Assembly (NCBI GenBank): GCA_001464955.1
Contig: LNEM01000037.1
Location: forward strand, 62,001 to 126,000
From: Rhizobiales bacterium Ga0077537
Lineage (GTDB): Bacteria > Pseudomonadota > Alphaproteobacteria > Rhizobiales > Hyphomicrobiaceae
Direction of reading: 5' to 3'
Length of the DNA: 64,000 nt
The position numbers were made by a program, and so were the translations under genes. The notes under the pieces are model-generated. The model saw only the letters and a program-made list of their open reading frames with translations. It had not been told where the DNA came from and did not search any database. Shown piece after piece: positions 57,694 to 64,000 of this stretch (position 1 is its first letter; each line of letters opens with the position of its first letter).

Positions 57694-59517
57694 TTATTCA
57701 GCAGCCTGGGCCTTGGCGGGCTGCACAAGTTTCAGCACGACCTCGCGGACGAAGGCGGCCGTCATGGGCGTGCCATCGTAGTTGAGGGCGGGGATCAGCT
57801 TCTCCTGCGGCACCGCGGCCTCGACCATGAGAAGCTGGCGCATCTGGGCGTCGCGGTTCTGCTCGACGACGAGGATGCGGTCGTGGGCGGCGCAGAAGGC
57901 CTTCACCTCCTCGGTGAAAGGGAAAGCCTTGAGCCGGAGCGCATTGATCCTGACTCCGTCCCGCTCCAGCATGTCGAGGCCTTCGAGGACGGCCGGACGG
58001 GTGGCGCCGAAGTAGATCAGGCCGGTCTTGCCTGCGGGATCACGGGTGTCGATCTCGGGCTTCGGCACCAAGGTTGCGGCGGTGTCGAACTTCTTCCTGA
58101 TGCGGTCGATCACACGGGCGTGGATCGTGCCGTCCTCGGTGTAGCGGGCGTACTCGTCGTGGCTGGTGCCACGCGTGAAGTAGGAGCCCATCGTCTCGTG
58201 GGTGCCCGGCAGCGTGCGGTAGGGGATCGCGTCGCCGTCGATGTCGAGATAGCGGCCCCAGGGCTTGCCCTTGGCCTTGGCGAAGCCTTCCAGTTCTTCG
58301 CGCGAGAGCACCTTGCCGCGGTCGGCGAGGCGGCTGTCGTCCCATGTGAAGGGATCGGTCATCCAGTCGTTCATGCCGATGTCGAGATCCGACATGACCA
58401 TGACCGGCGTCTGGAGACGCTCGGCGAGGTCGAAGGCGTCGGCGCTCATCGAGAAGCACTCGGTCGGGTTCGACGGGAACAGCAGCACGTGCTTCGTGTC
58501 GCCGTGGCTCGCGTAGGCGCACGAGATGATGTCCGGCTGGCCGGTCCGCGTCGGCATGCCGGTGGAGGGACCGCCGCGCTGGATGTTGTAGAGAACGACC
58601 GGGATCTCGGCGAAATAGGCGAGCCCCAGGAACTCGCTCATGAGCGAGATGCCGGGGCCGGACGTGGCCGTGAAGGAGCGGGCGCCGTTCCAGCCGCCGC
58701 CGATGGCGATGCCGATGGCGGCCAGCTCGTCCTCGGCCTGGACGATGGCGTAGTTGCGCGTGCCGTCCTTCGCGACGCGGAAGCGGCGGGCGTGCTTCTC
58801 GTAGCCCTCGGCGAGAGAGGTCGAAGGCGTGATCGGATACCAGGCGCAGACGGTGGCACCGGCATAGACCGCGCCGAGGCCGGCTGCCTCGTTGCCGGTG
58901 ACCATGATCTTGCCCCTGGCGCCCTCGGCGGTGCGGACCTTGATCGGCAGCGGGCAGGTGAAATTCTCGAGCGCGTATTCGCGGCCGATCTGGACCGCCT
59001 GCATGTTGGCGGCGAGCAGCTTCTCCTTGCCCTTCAACTGGTCGGCGACGACGCTTTCCAGCACCTTCAGGTCGATGTCGAGCAGGCCCGTCAGTGCACC
59101 GACGTAGACCATGTTCTTGAAGAGCTGGCGCTGGCGCGGGTCCTTCCAGATGCGGGCGCAGATCTCGGCGATGGGCAGGCCCAGCACCTTGATGTCGGTG
59201 CGCTGCCACAGACGCGGCATGGTGCTGTCGTAGAGAAGCCAGCCGCCGGAAACCACCTCCGCCACATCGTTGGCGTAGGTCTGCGGGTTCATGGCGACCA
59301 TCAGGTCGATGCCGTCACGGCGCGCAGTGTAGCCGGCCTCGGAGACACGCACCTCGTACCAGGTCGGCAGGCCCTGAATGTTCGACGGGAAGATGTTCTT
59401 CGGCGAAACCGGAATGCCCATGCGGAACAGCGTCTTGGCGAAAATGGTGTTCGCCGAGGCGCTGCCCGACCCGTTGACGGTCGCGAACTTGATGACGAAA
59501 TCGTTGATGCCGCTCAT
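57694..59517 (-). CDS. korA: 2-oxoacid:ferredoxin oxidoreductase, fused gamma-alpha subunit
   Basis: A 607-residue fusion: residues 1-180 are the gamma (CoA-binding) domain (FVIKFATVNGSGSASANTIFAKTL), then the pyrimidine-binding alpha domain (AWYPITPSTSLAEGYEK; GPGISLMSEFLGLAYFAEIPVV; RGGPSTGMPTRTGQPDI). It pairs with KorB. The ATG at 59517 is set by the conserved MSGINDFVIKFA start with an AGGA site; the frame remains open upstream into the next gene. Gene order FAD/Fe-S subunit-A-B within one operon. Confidence 0.95.
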   Translation of the reverse strand: MSGINDFVIKFATVNGSGSASANTIFAKTLFRMGIPVSPKNIFPSNIQGLPTWYEVRVSEAGYTARRDGIDLMVAMNPQTYANDVAEVVSGGWLLYDSTMPRLWQRTDIKVLGLPIAEICARIWKDPRQRQLFKNMVYVGALTGLLDIDLKVLESVVADQLKGKEKLLAANMQAVQIGREYALENFTCPLPIKVRTAEGARGKIMVTGNEAAGLGAVYAGATVCAWYPITPSTSLAEGYEKHARRFRVAKDGTRNYAIVQAEDELAAIGIAIGGGWNGARSFTATSGPGISLMSEFLGLAYFAEIPVVLYNIQRGGPSTGMPTRTGQPDIISCAYASHGDTKHVLLFPSNPTECFSMSADAFDLAERLQTPVMVMSDLDIGMNDWMTDPFTWDDSRLADRGKVLSREELEGFAKAKGKPWGRYLDIDGDAIPYRTLPGTHETMGSYFTRGTSHDEYARYTEDGTIHARVIDRIRKKFDTAATLVPKPEIDTRDPAGKTGLIYFGATRPAVLEGLDMLERDGVRINALRLKAFPFTEEVKAFCAAHDRILVVEQNRDAQMRQLLMVEAAVPQEKLIPALNYDGTPMTAAFVREVVLKLVQPAKAQAAE

Positions 59518-59576
59518 GCCTATGTGTCCTGGCCAATCGGTCCTGGCTGATTGCCCCTGCTCGCTCGCAGGGACGG

Positions 59577-61463
59577 TTATCGGAGGTAGGCGTTGTGGTG
59601 CGAGTGGCAGGCCGACGACGCCTGCGGCTCCACGTAGAAGAACTTCTGCATGTCCCAGGCGCCCGTCGGACAGCGCTCGGCGCACAGCCCGCAGTGCAGG
59701 CAGACGTCCTCGTCCTTGGCCATGATGCGGCCGGTCTTGAGGGCGTCGGAGACGTAGATGTCCTGCGTCGCATTCACCGCCGGCACGCGCAACGAGGCCC
59801 GCAACTCGTCCTCGGGGGCGTTGTCGATGAAGTTGATGCAGTCGACGGGGCAGATGTCCATGCAGGCATCGCACTCGATGCACAGCGAGCCGGTGAACAC
59901 CGTCTGCACGTCGCAGTTGAGGCAGCGCTCCACTTCCTTGGCCGCCAGCTTGTCGTCGTAGCCGAGTTCGACCTCGAGCTTCAGGTTGCGGATCGACGTC
60001 TTCAGGTCGGCGTGGGGCACTGCGACGCGGGCGGCCGCGTCGTAGTTGTTGGAGTAGGACCACTCGTGGATGCCCATCTTCTGGGACACCAGCGTGTGGC
60101 CCGGGGCGGGGCGCTCCGTGACGGTACGGCCGTGGCAGAAGGCATCGATCGAGATCGCCGCCTGATGGCCGTGCGCGACGGCCCAGATGATGTTCTCGGG
60201 ACCCCAGGCCGCGTCGCCGCCGAAGAAGACGCCCGGACGGGTCGACATGAAGGTGACGCGGTCGACCTTCGGCATCTCCCATTCGCCGAACTCGAGACCG
60301 AGGTCGCGCTCGATCCACGGGAAGGCGTTGTCCTGGCCGATCGCCATCAGCACGTCGTCACAGGGAATGGTGACGAGTTCGCCGGAGGCCTTGAGCTGCG
60401 GACGGCCCCGCGCGTCGACGCCGGTCTCGATCATCTTTTCGAAGACGACGCCGGCCAGCTTGCCGTTCTCGATGACGAACGACTTCGGGGCGTGGTTGTC
60501 GAGGATCGGGATGCCTTCGTGGATGGCGTCCTTGATCTCCCATTCCGAGGCCTTCATCACCTTGCGCGGCGAGCGCACCGTGACCGTGACGGCCTCGGCG
60601 CCGAGGCGCAACGCAGTACGGCAGCAGTCCATGGCCGTGTTGCCACCGCCGATGACGACGATGCGCTTGCCGATCTTCTCGAGGTGGCCGAAGGCGACCG
60701 ACGTCAGGAAGTCGATGCCGATGTGGATGTTGGCCGCGGCCTCCTTGCGGCCGGGGACGTCGAGATCCTTGCCGCGGGGCGCGCCGGTGCCGACGAAGAC
60801 GGCGTCGTAGCCCTCGTCGAGAATGGATTTCAGGCTGGTCACCTCGTGGCCGAAGCGCGTCTCGACGCCGAAGCCGGTGATGCGATCGACCTCGTCGTCG
60901 AGGACCTCGACCGGCAGGCGGAAGGACGGAATGTTGGTGCGCATCAGGCCGCCGCCCTTCGGGTCCTTGTCGTAGAGGACGACGTGGTAGCCGAGCGGCA
61001 TCAGATCGCGGGCGACGGTGAGGGAGGCCGGGCCGGCACCCAGCAGCGCGACGCGCTTGCCGTTCTTCTGGACCGGGATCTCGGGCAGGAAGCCGTCGAT
61101 GTCGCCCTTGTAGTCGGCGGCGACGCGCTTCAGGCGGCAGATTGCGACCGGCTCGGCGTTCTTCTTCGAGGGGTCCTTCGCGTTCGGCTCGTTGCTCGTC
61201 TGGAGGCGTCCGCGCCGGCAGGCCGGCTCACAGGGGCGATCGCAGACGCGGCCGAGAATGCCCGGGAACACGTTCGATTCCCAGTTCAGCATGTAGGCCG
61301 CCGCATAGCGGCCCTGGGCGATCAACCGGATGTATTCCGGTACTGGTGTGTGCGTGGGGCATGCCCATTGGCAATCGACAACCTTGTGGAAGTACTTGGG
61401 GTTGGAGATGTCCGTCGGGGCCATGCGTGCTCTGGCCCGCGCTGCGATCTCGCTCGCCTGCAT
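59577..61463 (-). CDS. FAD-dependent, iron-sulfur (GltD-like) electron-transfer subunit of the kor operon
   Basis: A 628-residue protein. N-terminal Cys (CQWACPTHTP and CDRPCEPACRRG) bind a 4Fe-4S cluster; VALLGAGPASLTVARDLM and VVIGGGNTAMDCCRTALRLGA are the FAD and NAD(P)H dinucleotide folds as in glutamate synthase small subunit; two C-terminal ferredoxin clusters are CIECDACMDICPVDC and CLHCGLCAERCP. It likely passes electrons between NAD(P)H and the KorAB or its ferredoxin. It is first in the operon with korA and korB, 59 bases apart from korA. Confidence 0.9.
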   Translation of the reverse strand: MQASEIAARARARMAPTDISNPKYFHKVVDCQWACPTHTPVPEYIRLIAQGRYAAAYMLNWESNVFPGILGRVCDRPCEPACRRGRLQTSNEPNAKDPSKKNAEPVAICRLKRVAADYKGDIDGFLPEIPVQKNGKRVALLGAGPASLTVARDLMPLGYHVVLYDKDPKGGGLMRTNIPSFRLPVEVLDDEVDRITGFGVETRFGHEVTSLKSILDEGYDAVFVGTGAPRGKDLDVPGRKEAAANIHIGIDFLTSVAFGHLEKIGKRIVVIGGGNTAMDCCRTALRLGAEAVTVTVRSPRKVMKASEWEIKDAIHEGIPILDNHAPKSFVIENGKLAGVVFEKMIETGVDARGRPQLKASGELVTIPCDDVLMAIGQDNAFPWIERDLGLEFGEWEMPKVDRVTFMSTRPGVFFGGDAAWGPENIIWAVAHGHQAAISIDAFCHGRTVTERPAPGHTLVSQKMGIHEWSYSNNYDAAARVAVPHADLKTSIRNLKLEVELGYDDKLAAKEVERCLNCDVQTVFTGSLCIECDACMDICPVDCINFIDNAPEDELRASLRVPAVNATQDIYVSDALKTGRIMAKDEDVCLHCGLCAERCPTGAWDMQKFFYVEPQASSACHSHHNAYLR

Positions 61464-61760
61464 CGCGCTCTCATTCCCTGGATCGTTTCCTCATGCCGGA
61501 TGCCGGCCCAAGCCTTGCTGGCCAAGAGCGTTCCGTACAAGGTGCCGGCCCCGCCGCCCGACCGCTTCGGGCCAGGCGCGTGCAACCGCGCACGACGCTG
61601 TTCTAGCGGCGAACGGCAAGGTGCTGCAACGACTTGTGATGCGGCACTGCACAATGAACGGCCCGGGTTGTGGAGGAGAGGCATATTTCGATCACATGGC
61701 CGCCCAGATGCGCCAAAGGGTCGTGTTGCGGTTCGGGCGGCGACGTCCTAGCTAAGCGCC

Positions 61761-62525
61761 ATGGCAAGAACGGCGACTCTGGCCGAGAGGCTGGCTAATC
61801 CTTCACGGTTCATGGCGTTGTCGGGCTGGCTGATGCCGGCACTGGCGGCGGCCGCCATCGCCGTGATCGCGGTCGGCCTGTGGCTCAGCTTCCAGGCGCC
61901 GCCGGACTACCAGCAGGGCCATACCGTCAAGATCATGTTCATCCATGTGCCATCGGCCTGGCTGGCGATGGCCATCTACCTCATGATCGCCGTCTCGAGC
62001 CTCGGGCTTCTGGTGTTCCGGCATCCGCTGGCCGACGTGTCGGCCAAGGCTGCGGCGCCGCTCGGGGCGGCTTTCACGCTGCTGGCGCTGGTCACGGGGT
62101 CGCTGTGGGGCAAGCCGATGTGGGGCGCCTACTGGGTGTGGGACGCGCGGCTGACTTCGGTGCTGATCCTGTTCTTCCTCTATCTCGGGCTGATCGCGCT
62201 CCGATCGTCGATCGACGACGAGACGCTGGCCGGGCGGCTCACGGCGGTGCTGGCGCTGGTCGGCATCGTGATCCTGCCCATCATCAAGTTCTCGGTCGAC
62301 TGGTGGCATACGTTGCATCAGCCCTCGACACGCTTCACCGCGACGCTCGATCCGGTGTTCCGGACGCCGCTGCTGGTCATGGCCCTCGGCTTCACGCTGA
62401 TGATGATCGCGATGCACATGAAGGCGATGCGGAACGAGATCCTCAGGCGGCGCATCAAGGCGCTGACGCTGCGTACCGTCGAGCGGGCCGGGCAATCGGC
62501 CGTCGTGCCGGGCGCGGCCGGGTAA
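61761..62525 (+). CDS. ccmC: heme exporter/cytochrome c maturation protein CcmC
   Basis: A 254-residue inner-membrane protein with six helices and the tryptophan-rich heme-handling motif WGKPMWGAYWVWDARLT. Conserved His in MFIHVPSAWLAM and WHTLHQPSTRF are the heme ligands of CcmC. It attaches heme to CcmE in System I. No clear ribosome-binding site. ccmA and ccmB, which usually precede it, are not upstream here: the 297-base gap holds no gene and the next gene points the other way. Confidence 0.96.
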   Translation: MARTATLAERLANPSRFMALSGWLMPALAAAAIAVIAVGLWLSFQAPPDYQQGHTVKIMFIHVPSAWLAMAIYLMIAVSSLGLLVFRHPLADVSAKAAAPLGAAFTLLALVTGSLWGKPMWGAYWVWDARLTSVLILFFLYLGLIALRSSIDDETLAGRLTAVLALVGIVILPIIKFSVDWWHTLHQPSTRFTATLDPVFRTPLLVMALGFTLMMIAMHMKAMRNEILRRRIKALTLRTVERAGQSAVVPGAAG

Positions 62526-62533
62526 GCGCCGCC

Positions 62534-62689
62534 ATGGATCTCGGACCGCACGCGCTCTTCATCTGGCTCTGCTACGGCGCCGTGGGACTCGTCGTGGCGG
62601 CGCTCGTGATCGGGCTCTGGCTCGATGGGCTCCGGCACAAGCGGAGGCTGGCGGACCTCGAAGCGCGAACCTCCCGGCGAGGCTCGTGA
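62534..62689 (+). CDS. ccmD: heme exporter protein CcmD
   Basis: A 51-residue single-helix protein (MDLGPHALFIWLCYGAVGLVVAALVIGLWLDGLRHKRRL...), the classic CcmD pattern: short periplasmic start, one helix, basic C-terminus. It stabilises CcmC-CcmE. It lies 8 bases after ccmC and its stop overlaps the ccmG start. Confidence 0.9.
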   Translation: MDLGPHALFIWLCYGAVGLVVAALVIGLWLDGLRHKRRLADLEARTSRRGS

Positions 62690-63294
62690 TGGCCCTGCCG
62701 GATCCTCCGGGCAAGGGCAGACGCCCGCGCATCAGCGCCGTGATGGCGCCCGTCGCCATCTTTGCCGTGGTGGCCGGCGTGTTCGCGTTCGCGCTGCAGA
62801 AGGGCGACCCGTCGAAAGTGCCGTCGGCGCTGATCGGCAAGGCGGCGCCGCAGATCACGCTGCCGCCCGTCGCGGGGCTGACCAGCGGCGGCAGTGCGAT
62901 CCCCGGATTCACGACCGACATGATCGGCAACGGGCGGCCGGCGGTGGTCAATTTCTGGGCGTCGTGGTGCCTGCCGTGCGTCGAGGAGCACCCGCATCTC
63001 GTGACGCTGGCCAAGCAGAGCGGTGTCGCCATCTACGGCATCAATCACAAGGATCTGCCGGCAAACGCGGCCAAGTTCCTCGCGCAGCACGGCAATCCGT
63101 TCACGGCGATCGGCGCCGACAACAACGGACGGGCGGCAATCGAGTGGGGCGTCTACGGAATGCCGGAAACGTTCGTCATCGACGGGGCGGGGCGGATCGC
63201 GTTCAAGCACGTCGGGCCGATCACGGCGGAGACGCTGGCGAGCAAGGTGCTGCCGGCCATCGCCAGCGCACGCGGTAACGCTCCGGCGAAATAG
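62689..63294 (+). CDS. ccmG: cytochrome c maturation thioredoxin CcmG (DsbE)
   Basis: A 201-residue membrane-anchored thioredoxin with a helix at about 19-37 and a periplasmic domain carrying FWASWCLPCVEEHP (CxxC) and the cis-Pro segment GVYGMPETFVIDG. It keeps apocytochrome Cys reduced for heme ligation. The ATG overlaps the ccmD stop by one base (TGATG), so coupling is likely. Confidence 0.96.
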   Translation: MALPDPPGKGRRPRISAVMAPVAIFAVVAGVFAFALQKGDPSKVPSALIGKAAPQITLPPVAGLTSGGSAIPGFTTDMIGNGRPAVVNFWASWCLPCVEEHPHLVTLAKQSGVAIYGINHKDLPANAAKFLAQHGNPFTAIGADNNGRAAIEWGVYGMPETFVIDGAGRIAFKHVGPITAETLASKVLPAIASARGNAPAK

Positions 63295-63356
63295 CCGGAA
63301 CGGAACGTGTGGCGCACCGGTCCACACGTTCCGGTCTCACATCGCGACGGGGCCGA

Positions 63357-64000
63357 TCAGCGGCCCTCGCGCCACCAGGCGAGCGTGATGAACGCGAGCA
63401 GCGCCGCAAGTGCCATCAGGCCCGAGAACATGGGTGTCAGCGACACGCCGCGGGTCACGTGGGCCTCGCGGTCCTTGAGGCCCAGCCATCCCGAGCCGGC
63501 CAGCACACGGGCGCTGGTCAGCATGGATACGCGCGGGACGTCGACGGCGGTCGCCGACACCGCGCCTAGGAGGCCGCCGCTCCGCGTCCAGAACACGCCG
63601 CCGCCCGTCGCCTCGACGAGGGGGCGCATGCGGAGATCGGTCGCCGTGACCTCGCTCATCTCGCGGGCGTCCTCGACCCCGGCATGAGCCACGGCGGTGA
63701 GCTTGCCCTGGCCGTCCGGCGCGGGCGTTTCGAGCTTGTAGAGGCCCGGTGCCTTGACTTCGACGCTCGAGCGCCAGATGCCGTCAGACGAGGGATCAAG
63801 CGAGAGGGTGGTGACCTCGCCGCCGGGCGCGGACACGGTCACCTCAGGGACGGTACGCTCCATGGAGCGGCGCTCGACGCTGAGGCGCAGGCCACGGGCC
63901 GACGCGATGAGGCGCTCTTCCTCGAGGTCGGGCTCCTTCATCAGCCAGTGCGAGATGCGGCGCAGCAGGTCGGTGTGCGGGCCACCGCCTTCGTAGCCGC
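63357..64000 (-). CDS. C-terminal part of a membrane-anchored protein (glutamine amidotransferase-like, DUF58/DUF4159-cluster type), 5'-truncated
   Basis: The frame is open to the right edge: the last codons read GYEGGGPHTDLLRRISHWLMKEPDLEEERL before the internal Met at 63941, so the start lies beyond 64000. The EGGGP-TDLLRR-HWLMKEP-LEEE segment is one I associate with the large membrane proteins encoded beside MoxR/DUF58/DUF4159 genes. After it comes a beta-rich part and a C-terminal membrane helix (about SGLMALAALLAFITLAWW) with a short basic tail. Function unknown; it converges with ccmG. Confidence 0.65.
   Translation of the reverse strand, partial: GYEGGGPHTDLLRRISHWLMKEPDLEEERLIASARGLRLSVERRSMERTVPEVTVSAPGGEVTTLSLDPSSDGIWRSSVEVKAPGLYKLETPAPDGQGKLTAVAHAGVEDAREMSEVTATDLRMRPLVEATGGGVFWTRSGGLLGAVSATAVDVPRVSMLTSARVLAGSGWLGLKDREAHVTRGVSLTPMFSGLMALAALLAFITLAWWREGR

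Noticed and set aside
59595-61751. 718-residue plus-strand ORF
   Set aside because: Antisense shadow of the FAD/Fe-S subunit gene.

Overview
The window is high-GC DNA (about two-thirds G+C by eye) from an alphaproteobacterium, most likely order Hyphomicrobiales (Rhizobiales). Pointers are an alphaproteobacterial RpoH next to RluD, a MarR regulator of the LdtR type beside an L,D-transpeptidase, an extensin-like cell-wall protein, an Omp25/Omp31-type barrel, System I cytochrome c maturation genes and an S-L-M ordered molybdenum hydroxylase operon. The genus cannot be fixed from the sequence. I see about 60 protein genes, one tRNA (Glu, CTC anticodon) and no IS element, prophage, integrase or CRISPR array.

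Layout. 1-6.3 kb: end of a ThDP enzyme, cupin, yacG and maf (minus strand), a carboxymuconolactone-decarboxylase-like protein, der, a small Cys-rich secreted protein, a TPR protein. 6.4-12.6 kb: envelope block with an OmpA-domain protein, L,D-transpeptidase, ldtR, a 3-hydroxyisobutyryl-CoA hydrolase-like enzyme and an extensin-like protein. 12.7-16.4 kb: coxSLM-like operon (form II). 16.4-22.7 kb: an ORF-poor interval, a secreted hypothetical protein, an RTX protein, rpoH, rluD, a small membrane protein, tRNA-Glu. 23.5-30.6 kb: alpha-oxoamine synthase plus SDR, an amidohydrolase, a membrane alpha/beta-hydrolase, lrgAB and a BciA-like reductase, with a broken copy of the hydrolase 5' end beyond lrgA. 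30.6-37.2 kb: guaB, a DMT exporter, rlmE, a Ppx/GppA phosphatase, an M15 peptidase, a DehI-family protein. 37.2-45.9 kb: a complete peptide-type ABC importer, then an outer-membrane protein carrying two barrels. 46-54 kb: lepA, SulP transporter, polysaccharide deacetylase, DUF937 protein, PQQ-type sugar dehydrogenase, recR. 54.1-61.5 kb: thiolase, histidine phosphatase, coxG, then a 2-oxoacid:ferredoxin oxidoreductase operon with its own FAD/Fe-S subunit. 61.8-64 kb: ccmCDG and the end of a membrane-anchored protein.

Most of this is core chromosome. Themes that fit together are peptidoglycan and outer-membrane maintenance (OmpA-domain protein, L,D-transpeptidase with LdtR, extensin-like protein, M15 peptidase, LrgAB, barrels) and redox or carbon metabolism (molybdenum hydroxylase, 2-oxoacid:ferredoxin oxidoreductase, PQQ-type dehydrogenase, thiolase, cytochrome c maturation). 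I found no convincing wholly new multi-gene system. The best leads are the lrgAB block bracketed by related 5' fragments of a hydrolase gene, the double-barrel outer-membrane protein, the extensin domain split by a coiled-coil insert, the exact 180-residue duplication in the RTX protein with a dyad-flanked promoter, the alpha-oxoamine synthase/SDR pair behind a long dyad-containing leader, and an orphan terminator in a 0.7-kb ORF-poor interval.
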